64,000 nucleotides of DNA from Sedimentisphaerales bacterium (GTDB lineage: Bacteria > Planctomycetota > Phycisphaerae > Sedimentisphaerales > SM23-30), in assembly GCA_016928435.1 (NCBI GenBank), contig JAFGKT010000048.1, forward strand, positions 116,838 through 180,837, read 5' to 3'. Below the pieces are notes generated by a model. The model made no database searches. It was not told where the DNA came from and saw nothing but the letters and a program-made list of their open reading frames with translations. The position numbers were made by a program, and so were the translations under genes. Positions 7,994 to 17,936 of this stretch are shown here, in pieces. The first letter of the stretch is position 1; the number at the start of each line of letters is the position of its first letter.

Positions 7994-8956
7994 GTGAACC
8001 AACCAACCGACCCCAATTTTCGATCTCTGGCTATCATCACACAACAGCCTGACAGCGGCTGGCATGGCGTTATTGATCCTGCGCATAAACCAGGCTTCGT
8101 TATCGATCTCGATAAAGCTCAATGTCGTTCGGACCGGCCGCACCCCGCCAATTTGCCCGGCTGGCTCAAATGGTTAACACAGAATCAGGTTCAGCAGATC
8201 GATCTTTACCAACCCGACGGCCGAGGCTTGGCGATTGTCAGCGCGGCGGCTATCAAGCAGCTCAATATTGTCGTGCATCTGACCGGCTACGCTAACTCGC
8301 GTACACTTGCTGTTATTAAGCAAATCGCAGGTCAAGTCACTCATGTTGTCTGCCCCGCCGACTTCGTCGCCCAACAAATGCGCCGAATAAATATCGACCG
8401 TCGTAAAATCATAATCACTCCGCCCGACATCTCTGCCCTATCAGAACCCACCATCGCCAAATCCGAGCTTATCGCCTCGATCGCTCACTCGTCACCTGCC
8501 GACGTTACAGCCACGACCGATCAATACCAATACATCCTCGCTTTGGGCACCTGTGACAACACCCAAGCTCTTCATCATGCTGTGTTCACCACGGTCATGC
8601 TTTACCATGCATTGACCCACGTGAAGCTCATCATCAATAGTCCTTGTTCTTCCCAGCAGCGTGATTTACTTAACAGTTGGCAGCAGTCATGGCTTGCGCC
8701 AAATATCGTTCATATCGATACCGACTGCGCGAATTGGACCAACTGGCTCAATGCTGTGGATTGTCTTTTAGCTCCGCCCCATCATCTCCGCGAACTCACC
8801 CGCCTACTATATGCACAACAAAGCCCCATCCCCATCATCGCCTCGGGCGTCTCAGCCAAGCTGCTTGCTTCAACCGCCAACAGCATAATCGCATCCGGCA
8901 ATGAACCCCAAGAATATGCCCAGGCTATTCTGCAAACGCTCGCTCTCCACAGCTAG
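7994..8956 (+). CDS. glycosyltransferase-like protein (GT-B-like), function unassigned
   Basis: A 320-residue cytoplasmic protein starting at GTG, 14 bases after the preceding stop. Alternating beta/alpha segments such as LNIVVHLTGYAN, VTHVVCPADFVAQQM, KIIITPPDIS, YILALGTCDN and VKLIINSPCS look like the two Rossmann halves of a GT4-type glycosyltransferase. The late segment LNAVDCLLAPPHHLRELTRLLYAQ sits where such enzymes bind the sugar nucleotide, but the usual E-G-x-G/E7E motif is not evident. It may be a degenerate or divergent member. Adjacency to the polysaccharide cluster fits. I cannot name a substrate. Confidence 0.6.
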   Translation: MNQPTDPNFRSLAIITQQPDSGWHGVIDPAHKPGFVIDLDKAQCRSDRPHPANLPGWLKWLTQNQVQQIDLYQPDGRGLAIVSAAAIKQLNIVVHLTGYANSRTLAVIKQIAGQVTHVVCPADFVAQQMRRINIDRRKIIITPPDISALSEPTIAKSELIASIAHSSPADVTATTDQYQYILALGTCDNTQALHHAVFTTVMLYHALTHVKLIINSPCSSQQRDLLNSWQQSWLAPNIVHIDTDCANWTNWLNAVDCLLAPPHHLRELTRLLYAQQSPIPIIASGVSAKLLASTANSIIASGNEPQEYAQAILQTLALHS

Positions 8957-8984
8957 ACCGTAAGCGTTCATATTAAAGAGAAGC

Positions 8985-9185
8985 GGCGGATTGCCGTGGA
9001 TAGATTGAGCAAAGGAGAATTGGACTTGGTTGGTATTCGACCACCCTTTAGCTGCGCGAAAGGGTGCCACCCGGCAGTCAGTGAGGTTTTACCCGCGAAA
9101 AACGCGAAACATGCGAAAGAGAACCACGTAATGGATACTAATGGGCACAAATATAAGATTAGTTGCCGGGGTGTGGTTGGTGGTT
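8985..9185 (+). repeat. composite intergenic repeat, copy C
   Basis: Two parts. The first (8985-9060) contains GGATAGATTGAGCAA and a hairpin ACCCTTT...AAAGGGT, and resembles 14776-14840. The second (9085-9180) is the CCCGCGAAAAACGCGAAA core with AGAGAACCACG, ATGGGCAC and TTAGTTGCCGGGG, matching on the opposite strand the tandem units at 2.2-2.35 kb. No gene is visible in this gap. Confidence 0.6.
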
Positions 9186-9212
9186 TCGAGATCGTGAACG
9201 GTTACGCGAAAT

Positions 9213-10391
9213 CTAGCGTGGAGCCTTGGCCCACACGACCTTTTGTCGGCCGCGTAGGAACCGATTAAGCCCCATCATTATCGCCAGGTTCATCGCCAAG
9301 AAATACCGCGGTATCATCAATATTTTGCCCACGCCAGTAAGGTTCGGCACTAACGCGCCCACAAATCCGCTCAAATAAAACAACCCTTGCGCCAACAGCA
9401 CTTCGGCGTAAATCCACCGATGTACCAAGAAAATATTGGTCGCCAGCAAACACACTAAGAAGAACGGCACCAGCCAACGCAGTAACTTGTGACTGATAAA
9501 CGCGAAACTCACCCAGCCACTACGTGGATCCAAAATCTTAGGCACCAAAAACAATGACTGAAAATTCCCGGCGCTGATACGAATACGTCGGCACAATTCT
9601 CCCGACCAAGTTGAGACGGTCTCTTGCGCCCGGGCCTTGTCCATAAACAGACAACGATAACCAGTCGTCATAATTTTCATCCCCAGCACCTGATCCTCCG
9701 TCAGCGTATGTTCGGGCAAAGGTACAAACAAATTTCGCCAAATCGCGAACATTCCTCCGTTAATCGTCGGAACAGCGCCCAGCGAACTTTCTAGTTGTTT
9801 GACCTTATTTTCGTAGCGCCAATACAATCCTTCGGTATGGCAAGACTTTTGATCGTTCGTCGCGTGCAGTTCCAATTTGCCGATCACACAGCCCACTTGA
9901 TCGCGTGACAGACCCCGCACCAATTCCCGAATCGCGTCGGGCTCATACATTGTATTGGCATCGGAAAACACCACAATTTCGCTATCGATCATGGGCAGCA
10001 GGCTGTTGAGCATACCTACTTTTCCGCCTCGTTTTTCATTAATCACCACTTTGATCTGCTCGTCCGCGGCTGCGCGTAAAAACTTATTGGTGTCATCCGT
10101 AGAACCATCCGAGCCAAAAACGAATCGCAGTTTATCGGTTGGATAGTCCAAGGTTCGGCAATTCGCGATCTTATCCGCTATCACATCTTCTTCGTTATAG
10201 GCACTGACCACCATGGTAACAGTGGGAAGTTGGCCTTTAGGCATACACATCACACCTTCGTCACTGCTGTCCATTCGCACCCAACGACGTAAGATTACCA
10301 GCACAACCGGATACAAAAAGTAAGTGTACGCCGTTGCGACCAGGCAAAACCAAAAAACAATTTGCAAAATAATCTGAACCAGATAATTCAT
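9213..10391 (-). CDS. membrane-associated family 2 glycosyltransferase
   Basis: A 392-residue processive-type GT2. One membrane helix (residues 5-35) precedes the catalytic domain: VTMVVSAYNEED (59-70), the FGSDGSTDD nucleotide-sugar motif (92-100), VFSDANTMY (141-149, metal-binding DxD-like D-A-N), INGGMFAIWR, the TEDQ acid/base motif, and ELCRRIRISAGNFQ where QxxRW-type enzymes hold the nascent chain. Three or so C-terminal membrane helices follow. It likely adds sugars to an exported polysaccharide at the cytoplasmic membrane. It is the last gene of a minus-strand run with a methyltransferase, radical SAM protein and polymerase. Confidence 0.88.
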   Translation of the reverse strand: MNYLVQIILQIVFWFCLVATAYTYFLYPVVLVILRRWVRMDSSDEGVMCMPKGQLPTVTMVVSAYNEEDVIADKIANCRTLDYPTDKLRFVFGSDGSTDDTNKFLRAAADEQIKVVINEKRGGKVGMLNSLLPMIDSEIVVFSDANTMYEPDAIRELVRGLSRDQVGCVIGKLELHATNDQKSCHTEGLYWRYENKVKQLESSLGAVPTINGGMFAIWRNLFVPLPEHTLTEDQVLGMKIMTTGYRCLFMDKARAQETVSTWSGELCRRIRISAGNFQSLFLVPKILDPRSGWVSFAFISHKLLRWLVPFFLVCLLATNIFLVHRWIYAEVLLAQGLFYLSGFVGALVPNLTGVGKILMIPRYFLAMNLAIMMGLNRFLRGRQKVVWAKAPR

Positions 10392-10406
10392 GTTATATTT
10401 TCCGCG

Positions 10407-11330
10407 TTATATTTTCCGACAATAGATTTCCAAGTTGCCCAGGTGCGTGCCCGCAACCTTTTCAACAGTGCCCGTAACCAAATTGCTCATCCGCTTTAAG
10501 CTATCTAAAAAGACATTTTCCGTATTCGCCTCGGCGGCGGTTGTCCGAACCTTTTCCACCTTCAGGCCCACCTGCTGAGCCATTTTCTCAAAGGTGCGAG
10601 GCGAAAAGAAAGTCAAATGAATCGTCGGCGCGTATGCCGCCCGATCCATTCTCAGCCAACGATGAAAAACCAACGCCTTTAGATGCTGCCAAATGGCTGA
10701 GGGAAAACGCAAACCCATTATCCCATCTTGCTTGAGCCAATCCGCGCAACGCTGCAACATACCCATCGGATCCGGCACATGCTCAATCACATCCCATGCT
10801 GTTATTACATCAAACTTGCGTTCGCCCATCTGTACCGCATACAAATCCCCCTGCTCTACGTGTAACCCTTTGCTGCGGGCATATTGAGTTGCAGCCCGCG
10901 CCGGTTCGATGCCCATGACCTCAAAACCACGAGCTTGCGCCTCCTGCAAAAAATGTCCGCTGCCGCAGCCAACATCCAATAGTTGTCCTCTACTGCCGTT
11001 TTCTCCATTTGCATCACTCAATCGCGTCAGTTCATCCAAAGCCCTCCGGAAAACCACACTTTTGGCCTGATCGTGCCGCCGCCATTGTTCCTCACTCGCG
11101 GTCGAATCCTCCAAATACGCTTCGTTCACATCCGCCAATCGCGGATTGGTATAAACCAAACCACAGCCCTTGCAGCGTACAATCGTAAAATCCAACGGCT
11201 TACCGAAATATGCCAATCGCTCCCGGTGTATCGTATCGGTATCGTCCCCGCCGCAAAGATTACAACTTACCGACTCCCAACGAACTTGGGGCATCCGTTT
11301 CTCATTCTTTGCTTCCAGCGTTGCTGTCAT
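10407..11330 (-). CDS. class I SAM-dependent methyltransferase with zinc-ribbon-like N-terminus
   Basis: A 307-residue enzyme. The start at 11330 is chosen because GGAG lies 5 bases upstream; a longer frame would run into the radical SAM gene. Residues about 20-65 hold CNLCGG...CKGCGLVYTNPR, the paired CxxC metal site typical of Methyltransf_23-type enzymes in surface polysaccharide loci. Then come LLDVGCGSGHFLQEA (SAM motif I), VMGIEPA, FDVITAWDVIEHVPDP (motif II) and a FFSPRTFEKM segment. It probably methylates a sugar or polyprenyl-linked intermediate. It sits between the GT2 and radical SAM genes. Confidence 0.87.
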   Translation of the reverse strand: MTATLEAKNEKRMPQVRWESVSCNLCGGDDTDTIHRERLAYFGKPLDFTIVRCKGCGLVYTNPRLADVNEAYLEDSTASEEQWRRHDQAKSVVFRRALDELTRLSDANGENGSRGQLLDVGCGSGHFLQEAQARGFEVMGIEPARAATQYARSKGLHVEQGDLYAVQMGERKFDVITAWDVIEHVPDPMGMLQRCADWLKQDGIMGLRFPSAIWQHLKALVFHRWLRMDRAAYAPTIHLTFFSPRTFEKMAQQVGLKVEKVRTTAAEANTENVFLDSLKRMSNLVTGTVEKVAGTHLGNLEIYCRKI

Positions 11331-11365
11331 CTTAACTCCAATTGCTTTGTCAGGGTGCCCAGACG

Positions 11366-12811
11366 TCAGCCCACTAAATGCTTCGCGAATCGGCAAAACG
11401 CCTTGACATTTCGCTTGGCTTCTTGCGCATCACTCAGCGACTGTTTTATCTTTTTCCACACATAACCTTTGCGCAGGTAAAACTCGCGTCTCGCTCGGTC
11501 GCAATAGTCGCGTACCTGCTCGCCCGGCAGGTGCGGCAAATCCACCACACTATTATGCATACCGCCAGGCGTCAACCACTCGCGCCAATCTTTCGTTCGC
11601 AGCGCGCCTTGCGATTCCGCCCAACTATACATCGACGTACCCGGATAAACTATCATGGGGAAAAACTGTGCTGTGTCCGGATCCAATTGCGTCGCGAACT
11701 TCACTGTCTGAGCCATCGTCTCGGGCGTCTCACCCGGATTACCCAAAACAAAACAACCATGCACCAACAGGTTCGCCCGCTTAGCGTTTTGTACAAAATC
11801 AAACGCCTGCTCCGCCTGCGTCCCTTTGTTAATTCGATCCAACACCGCCTGACTGCCGCTTTCGAAACCGGCGATCAACAGTCGGCAACCCGCCGCCTTC
11901 ATCAGCCGCATCGTCTCGTAATCTAGGTCAACCCGCGTATCGCACCAAAACGGCAAACGGTTGCCTTGGGCGATAAGCTTCTCGCAAGTCTCTTGCAATC
12001 GTTTCCGGCTGCCGGTAAACAAATCATCTTCGATGCCCACTTCGCGAACATCAGGCATTTCCGAAGCGATGTACGCGAACTCCGCGGCGACACTATCACT
12101 GCTGCGCATGCGATACTTACCGCGGTGCATCACCTGCGGATACAAACACCAACTGCAGCGATGGGGACACCCGCGTGAGGTTATCGTCATCACCATCGGA
12201 TACTTTGCCGCTGCGAAAAAGTAATCCCGCACCGACAAATGCCGTTTATAAACTTCACTCACAAAAGGAAAGCTGTCTAGATCTTCGATAAGTTGCCGCT
12301 GACCTGTACGCAATACCGCACCATCTTGCCTTAACGCAATACCCGAAACTTCGGTCCAGTCACGCCCCGCGGCCAATGCCTCAGCCAAATCGATAGCTGT
12401 CTCATCGTATTCGCCCAGCGCCACGGCGTCAACGCCTGAGGCCGCAGCCAATACTTCTTCCGGCAATGCCGTGGCGTGCGTACCAACCATCACCACTTTA
12501 CAATTCGCAAAGGCCGTTTTAATCGCTTGAGCCGTCTCGATGTCTTCGTTGATACTAGGCGTAGAAGTATCACAGAACACGATATCCGGCTTGATGTCTT
12601 CCAGAAGCTGTACGAGATCAGACACGGACAGTTTCAGCGCCACGGCGTCCAGCAAGCGAATATTAAAATCTGTTCGCTGCTGCGCCAAGCCGGCTGCGTA
12701 CGCCAACCACATAGGATAATAGACCGTGCCGCTTTTGGTAACGGCCGGGCTGCGACTGCTGCGAGAATAAACTAACTTATGATAAGGACCATTGAGGTAA
12801 ACAATATTCAT
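11366..12811 (-). CDS. B12-binding radical SAM protein
   Basis: A 481-residue enzyme with an N-terminal cobalamin-binding-type Rossmann domain (residues 1-150; IKPDIVFCDTSTPS, VVMVGTHATALPEEVL, VDAVALGEYDET). The radical SAM domain begins with TSRGCPHRCSWC, Cys215, Cys219 and Cys222 binding the 4Fe-4S cluster. The rest shows EVGIEDDLFTGSRKR, RLLIAGFESGSQ and HGCFVLGNPGETPETM, usual for P-methyltransferase/BchE-like members. Family members methylate unactivated carbons or rearrange rings. In a polysaccharide cluster it may modify a sugar or lipid carrier, which is inference. Lies 35 bases before the methyltransferase gene. Confidence 0.88.
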   Translation of the reverse strand: MNIVYLNGPYHKLVYSRSSRSPAVTKSGTVYYPMWLAYAAGLAQQRTDFNIRLLDAVALKLSVSDLVQLLEDIKPDIVFCDTSTPSINEDIETAQAIKTAFANCKVVMVGTHATALPEEVLAAASGVDAVALGEYDETAIDLAEALAAGRDWTEVSGIALRQDGAVLRTGQRQLIEDLDSFPFVSEVYKRHLSVRDYFFAAAKYPMVMTITSRGCPHRCSWCLYPQVMHRGKYRMRSSDSVAAEFAYIASEMPDVREVGIEDDLFTGSRKRLQETCEKLIAQGNRLPFWCDTRVDLDYETMRLMKAAGCRLLIAGFESGSQAVLDRINKGTQAEQAFDFVQNAKRANLLVHGCFVLGNPGETPETMAQTVKFATQLDPDTAQFFPMIVYPGTSMYSWAESQGALRTKDWREWLTPGGMHNSVVDLPHLPGEQVRDYCDRARREFYLRKGYVWKKIKQSLSDAQEAKRNVKAFCRFAKHLVG

Positions 12812-12843
12812 TTATAAACCTTGTTGTGTAGATAGATCGTTTG

Positions 12844-14256
12844 TCAAGCTAACGCTGTATTCTTGGTGGGCTCTGGTATGTCACCCCATGTTCCTTCGGT
12901 CGGCAAGAGTACAACCGCCGTTTTGCTGCTAAAGGCTCGGCAGCCGGCATAAAGCATACCCATCATAAACCAGAAATTGACACCGCCGCCCGGCAACATA
13001 TAAGTATTGTTGGCCGTCCAAATAACACACTGACCGATACAACCTGCCAAGCCCCCTACCAATACCGCGCGAACCATAGGATCACTAACTAAGAAAGTGT
13101 CGTGCCAAATCCGCCGGAACAACGCCATCAGCAAAAGTATAAATGCCAATACTCCCGGAATACCCAGCCGGCTGAGCAAGTCCAGCCAGAATGAATTAAA
13201 TCCCATCCATATCGTCGTGGCCGGGACCACCGAGAATATTTCCGTCGCGTCTGTTGGGTCAATAATAATTGAGTTGCCGAAACCGCAACCCAAAGGCACT
13301 CCCTTGACGAACTGCCATGCCCAGCCGGCGAACTTCCATCGCATATCATTGGCCGGGACCACGCCGCTCAAGAACTCAATCTCTCCCAGACTAATCCATG
13401 CCAAAATTCCGCCTACAACCAACAAAGGTACAACCGTAAAACCTACCCGAGTATAACGGCAGAAAATTATCAACGCGACGATCACCGTACACAGCATGGC
13501 GGCACGACTATGGGTGAAATACAAACATATTCCACTGAGAATCAATACCGTCAGCCAAACCAATCGCTTGGTCCGCACTATCCCGCGTGCCGTCACTATC
13601 GCCAATCCAATACTCAAGAACACCAATGCCCCACTAGCCAAAACATTTGGATCGCCGTAGCTGGACAGCACTCGTCGGTGACTTCCGCTGTACTCTAAGT
13701 ATGCCAGAGCTCTATCGCTCGCTGAATTGTAGGTTACACGGTTGAGCAGAATTTGGGGGCCGAAAAAATACTGGGCAATACCGTAAATGCTCACTGCGGC
13801 AGCCACAATCGCCAAAATTTTCACAAACAAACGAAAATAATGCTTATCCGCGAATGTCTCGCTGGCGTAAAAGAACAACCCTATTGAGAAAAGATAAAAA
13901 GATGACTCCAAGAAAGCTATAAACAGATTTCCCCCCGAGGCCAATCCCAAAATCATGCCCCAACAAGCCATCACACCATACAACAAGAAAAAGTAATGCA
14001 GTTTCTGCTTATGCTCTACCTGATAACGTCTCAAACCCCATATCACTATCAGCATCGCCGCTAGTATATGAGCTAAGGGCAAAGGAAGATTCGCCTTGCC
14101 GATAAACACGCCCGCTCGCGGTAATCCGAACAGCAATACCACCAATCCCAGAAGCACTACGTCACCCCAACGCTTCTGACGCAGCATCGCGACCATCATC
14201 ATTGCTATGCAAAACACGAACAAAACAGCAATTATCGGATCCTGTAAGTACGTCAT
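12844..14256 (-). CDS. O-antigen ligase/polymerase-like membrane protein (Wzy/WaaL family)
   Basis: A polytopic protein of 470 residues with ten or more membrane helices and a large external loop (about residues 320-380), containing SSYGDPNVLASGALVFLSIG and THSRAAMLCTVIVALIIF (the S-R-A-A motif of Wzy_C proteins). AAAGG lies 7 bases before the ATG at 14256; upstream ATG codons at 14304 and beyond are alternatives. It would polymerise or ligate lipid-linked repeat units on the periplasmic face. It heads the minus-strand cluster. No flippase or export system is present here, so the rest of the pathway lies elsewhere. Confidence 0.83.
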   Translation of the reverse strand: MTYLQDPIIAVLFVFCIAMMMVAMLRQKRWGDVVLLGLVVLLFGLPRAGVFIGKANLPLPLAHILAAMLIVIWGLRRYQVEHKQKLHYFFLLYGVMACWGMILGLASGGNLFIAFLESSFYLFSIGLFFYASETFADKHYFRLFVKILAIVAAAVSIYGIAQYFFGPQILLNRVTYNSASDRALAYLEYSGSHRRVLSSYGDPNVLASGALVFLSIGLAIVTARGIVRTKRLVWLTVLILSGICLYFTHSRAAMLCTVIVALIIFCRYTRVGFTVVPLLVVGGILAWISLGEIEFLSGVVPANDMRWKFAGWAWQFVKGVPLGCGFGNSIIIDPTDATEIFSVVPATTIWMGFNSFWLDLLSRLGIPGVLAFILLLMALFRRIWHDTFLVSDPMVRAVLVGGLAGCIGQCVIWTANNTYMLPGGGVNFWFMMGMLYAGCRAFSSKTAVVLLPTEGTWGDIPEPTKNTALA

Positions 14257-15048
14257 AATTGTACCTTTGGCTAGAGCATATAATTTGTGATACAGTTCTG
14301 TCATTCCGCGTCTCTCAGTAACTTCTGCGGAAAATCTCACCGCACGCGTAATGCCAGTTAATTACCCTCTGACATCCTCGTTATTGCGTCGTTTTCATCA
14401 ACTCCGTTTACGATATTTTTTGCTCACCTCTGGCGAGTAAGCGTCATCTGCCGATCTCGTTCGCTACGCGAGCAGGATTGGCTGTTCGTTATGTCTATAA
14501 CGATTCTAACCATTATATCGGCCCACCAAACTTCCATATCAAATCATTTGTCAAACTGTAACGATTAAGACAATTATTCTGTCCGTACAGCCGGATTTCA
14601 GGCCATAAATCGCCTTTGATTACGCTTTTGGGACCTATAACCAAACGTCGTGCGATCAATATTATTAGAAGACTCCCTGCCTGCCATCGAGTTATCGGCC
14701 CAAAATCCTTCAGCCACACTAAATCTTAAGGCGGTCAAGTGAGCAACCAAAGGGACGGGGATTTTTTGGGAGAGGTGCGAATCGCACGGATAGATTGACC
14801 AACAAGAGTTAGTTGGAAAAAGGCGCTTCCGCTGGGCGCTGCCACAATGGAAACGAAAGGAGCAGGGTTTTTTGGGGAAGGTAAAGGGCAGACGCCAAGT
14901 AACACTAGGTTGGTTGATTTGGTTTTTGGTGAGGAAGTTTTTGATTAACAGGATATTAATCTGCGTAGTAAATGGAAAACGCACATAAAAAACAAGAAGT
15001 CTTGGGATAGTATTACAAATTACCTAAGTCCAACCAGTCTGAACAGTT
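14257..15048. other. gap without a convincing gene; contains a repeat near 14775-14850
   Basis: About 790 bases. The part nearest the polymerase is its leader. From 14776 the plus strand shows GCGAATCGCACGGATAGATT then GACCAA...GAGTTAGTTGG, similar to 8985-9025 in the next gap upstream. The plus strand turns G-rich only across this element. Minus-strand frames of 68 and 128 codons have no ribosome site or recognisable motif and are not called. Confidence 0.5.
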
Positions 15049-16107
15049 CTAAAACGACGCTCCGATACTGCTGAAGAAATAACTGTCCAGTCGCTCCACG
15101 TCCGCGGCTGGGGCGTTGTCGTATTCGTGCCTCAATCCGATTTTTATAAAGAAATGTTCCGCGTCATCCAGGTGAACCACCGCCGCGGTCTCGGCGTTGA
15201 TACGATAATCAGCCGTTGTCGCCAAGTTCGACAACCACTCCGTCTGCTGGGTAAATTCGACCCGCTTGACTATTTGCCAGGTGAAATACGACTGCAAAGT
15301 ACCAATACAACTGCTCTCTGATCTGCCGTCGTAGTATCTTTCATCCTCTTGGCCGAGACCGCCGCACAGCTTCCACGAAACCGTATCGCTATCCCAAACC
15401 AAGTAACAGAAACCTCCGTCCCACGTACTCCGCAACCGTAAATCCTCTATCCTGTCCCGCTCCAAATCCAACGCCAAATAAGCGCTTAACCCATCAAACA
15501 AAATTCGCTCCGTCCGAACACCCCCTCTTAATTCATCATCGGTTGGCTCATCCCGGCCGTCCACCTCCTGCTCAGCGTAATAGCTTCTGAAGTGTCCGCT
15601 CAGCGCCCACACCGAATTGCGTGTTCCTAAACGTGCGTTAGTCTCGAGACTGGCTCGTTCGCTGTTGCCCCGTCGGGCCCGGAATCCCAGTTCCGCGTTG
15701 CCGGACCAAACCCACGGATCAGCGTCCAATTCTTCCCAGGGCACCAACGCAGGCGGCCCCGCATGCGCCACCGAACTCAACGGCACGACGCATTCACTAA
15801 CACCGTCATCCAAACATACGCCATCCTCGGCTGGGCTAATCCAAACATTGATCGCTTCTTGCTCGTCGGCCAAACGTACGGGCATATTCGCGTCGGTGGC
15901 TATCGTCGTAATTTGTTCCAATGATATTTGCAACTGCCCCAGTATCGCTGAGTTAAAGTTGCAGTTGCCCCCTTCGATCGATACCACCTGCCCGTGCAGA
16001 ACATCACCATTGTTCAACACCAGTTCGTCAGCCCCGGCCGCAGCCACCCCAAGAAATAAAAACCAACAGCCAACTGCCACCCAACCCCGCTTTGCCAACC
16101 CTAACAT
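15049..16107 (-). CDS. DUF481-type outer membrane protein
   Basis: A 352-residue exported protein: signal peptide VAVGCWFLFLGVAAAGADE, then a short beta domain LVLNNGDVLHGQVVSIEG...ILGQLQISLEQITTI, a pattern very common in planctomycete surface proteins. The C-terminal part after about residue 135 alternates short strands (WSGNAELGFRARRGNSER, ending in SYFFSSIGASF with a terminal Phe) as in DUF481/YdiY beta-barrels. GTG at 16110 and ATG at 16107 are both usable; ATG is reported. Likely an outer membrane barrel of unknown cargo. Confidence 0.78.
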   Translation of the reverse strand: MLGLAKRGWVAVGCWFLFLGVAAAGADELVLNNGDVLHGQVVSIEGGNCNFNSAILGQLQISLEQITTIATDANMPVRLADEQEAINVWISPAEDGVCLDDGVSECVVPLSSVAHAGPPALVPWEELDADPWVWSGNAELGFRARRGNSERASLETNARLGTRNSVWALSGHFRSYYAEQEVDGRDEPTDDELRGGVRTERILFDGLSAYLALDLERDRIEDLRLRSTWDGGFCYLVWDSDTVSWKLCGGLGQEDERYYDGRSESSCIGTLQSYFTWQIVKRVEFTQQTEWLSNLATTADYRINAETAAVVHLDDAEHFFIKIGLRHEYDNAPAADVERLDSYFFSSIGASF

Positions 16108-16213
16108 CACAACATCAGTCCTATATCAAGAAATCATATCTTCGGCTCTAGAGATCGCAGGCGGACATCATCCGCTATTGCTATCACATCGGCTATTACC
16201 CTGTCTGGCCAAC

Positions 16214-16266
16214 ACAAAAAAAGAGGACTCGTCCCAAGCCGTCCAGCCTGGAACTCGTCCTCTTCT
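16214..16266 (-). terminator. intrinsic terminator after rho
   Basis: On the minus strand AAGAGGAC ... GTCCTCTT form an 8-bp stem around a 26-base inner region that can pair further, followed by TTTTTTT. It lies 45 bases past the rho stop codon. Confidence 0.8.
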
Positions 16267-16310
16267 ATATCAAACCAAAATTTAACTCGTATCCCGCCGC
16301 AGGCGTAGTG

Positions 16311-17936
16311 CTAGCGGAGATTCATTGTCATCAGGAATTCCGCATTAGTGGAGACCTTCTGCAATCGGCTCTTGAGCAGTTCGATGCTTTCGACGGGGTT
16401 CATGTCACTGAGTACCCTACGCAGCCGATAAACCAATTCCAGCTCCTTGGGGTCCATAAGCAACTCTTCTTTTCGCGTACCGCTTCGGCTGATATCGATC
16501 GCCGGCCAGGTACGACGGTCCACCAACCGCCTATCAAGATGTAATTCCATATTACCGGTACCTTTGAATTCCTCAAAGATAACCTCATCCATCTTCGAGC
16601 CGGTCTCGATCAGTGCCGTGGCCAGGATTGTCAGCGAGCCGCCTTCTTCGATATTACGCGCGGCACCGAAGAATTTCTTGGGCTTCTGTAACGCGTTGGC
16701 GTCAACACCACCGGTTAGAATCTTACCCGAGTGGGGGATTTCGGTATTGTAGGCCCGCGCCAAACGCGTAATTGAATCCAGCAGGATAACCACATCCTGG
16801 CCGTACTCCACCATCCGCTTGGCTTTTTCGATTACCATCTCAGCGACTTGAACATGTCGGCTGGCCGGCTCATCAAACGTCGAGCTGATAACCTCAACAT
16901 CGTCGCCCGTCGCCCGTCGCATTTCCGTGACTTCCTCGGGCCGTTCGTCGATCAACAGAATTATCAACTTTACGGCCGGGTGATTGGCGCTTATGGCGTT
17001 GGCGATCTTCTGCAGCAATACCGTCTTACCGGTACGAGGCGGAGCAACAATCAAACCACGTTGGCCCATACCGACCGGTGTCGCCAAATCAACAATACGC
17101 ATATTGATCTCTTCCGGAGTCGTTTCCAAGAACAATCGCTGTTCCGGATGCAAAGGCGTCAAGTCTTCAAATACCACCTTTTCCGTGAGCGCTTCGGGGT
17201 CTTCATAGTTGACTGCTTCGACCCTCAGCAGAGCGAAATACTTTTCCGACTCCTTCGGCGGACGAATCTGACCGTGAACCACATTACCGTTACGCAAACC
17301 GAAACGCCTTACCTGCGAAGGCGAAACGTAAATATCATCCGGGCAAGGCAAGTAGTTATAATCGGGACTGCGTAAAAAGCCGAAGCCGTCCGGCAGCAGT
17401 TCTAACACTCCTTCGCCGTACATCAAGCCGTTCTGCTGAATCCGCTCTTTGAGTATCTTGAAGATTAAGTCCTGTTTTTTTAGACCGGTGTACTCCAACA
17501 ACCCTTCACGTTTGGCCAATGCGTGCAGGTCTTCGACCGTCATCTTCTGCAGGTCGGTTATGTGCAGTTCGCCTTTTTTGACCTCTTCGTACTTGGCGTG
17601 GGTTTCTTCGTCCACGACGGAAGTGCTGCTTTCCTTTTTCTTGTCAGCTTTCTTCTTTTTCTTGGGCTTTTTCTTGCCGCCTCCTTGCTGACCGGAGTTG
17701 GCGGACTGATTGCTTTTCGGCTGGCCTTCGTTATCGCCGTTCGCGGCATCGTTGCCGTTTTCTACAGTTACCGAAACTTCATCTTCCGAAAACAGATTTT
17801 CAGATTCATTATTCATATCAGATTCCACTTGAGGGTCCGCTTGCTTAACATCGTTTTTGGGACGAGGTGTACGTTTGCGTCTTCTCGTTGTCTTTTTGGT
17901 TGTTGTTTCCGACGTTGTTGCAGAGGCCTTAGCCAT
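16311..17936 (-). CDS. rho: transcription termination factor Rho with lysine-rich N-terminal extension
   Basis: A 541-residue ATP-dependent RNA helicase. Residues 1 to about 115 form a low-complexity extension of Lys, Ser, Glu and Asn ([14 protein letters not shown]), absent from the 419-residue E. coli protein. Then come the Rho-N domain ([18 protein letters not shown]), the RNA-binding cold-shock-like domain ([18 protein letters not shown]), Walker A ([15 protein letters not shown]), Walker B ([17 protein letters not shown]) and the Q/R loop region ([19 protein letters not shown]). All motifs for activity are intact. Extended Rho N-termini are known in several phyla and add RNA contacts. 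An intrinsic hairpin follows the gene. Confidence 0.97.
   Translation of the reverse strand: MAKASATTSETTTKKTTRRRKRTPRPKNDVKQADPQVESDMNNESENLFSEDEVSVTVENGNDAANGDNEGQPKSNQSANSGQQGGGKKKPKKKKKADKKKESSTSVVDEETHAKYEEVKKGELHITDLQKMTVEDLHALAKREGLLEYTGLKKQDLIFKILKERIQQNGLMYGEGVLELLPDGFGFLRSPDYNYLPCPDDIYVSPSQVRRFGLRNGNVVHGQIRPPKESEKYFALLRVEAVNYEDPEALTEKVVFEDLTPLHPEQRLFLETTPEEINMRIVDLATPVGMGQRGLIVAPPRTGKTVLLQKIANAISANHPAVKLIILLIDERPEEVTEMRRATGDDVEVISSTFDEPASRHVQVAEMVIEKAKRMVEYGQDVVILLDSITRLARAYNTEIPHSGKILTGGVDANALQKPKKFFGAARNIEEGGSLTILATALIETGSKMDEVIFEEFKGTGNMELHLDRRLVDRRTWPAIDISRSGTRKEELLMDPKELELVYRLRRVLSDMNPVESIELLKSRLQKVSTNAEFLMTMNLR

Noticed and set aside
14513..14984. Two minus-strand frames of 68 and 128 codons between the polymerase and DUF481 genes
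   Set aside because: They cover repeat sequence, lack ribosome sites and have amino acid composition of translated non-coding DNA.
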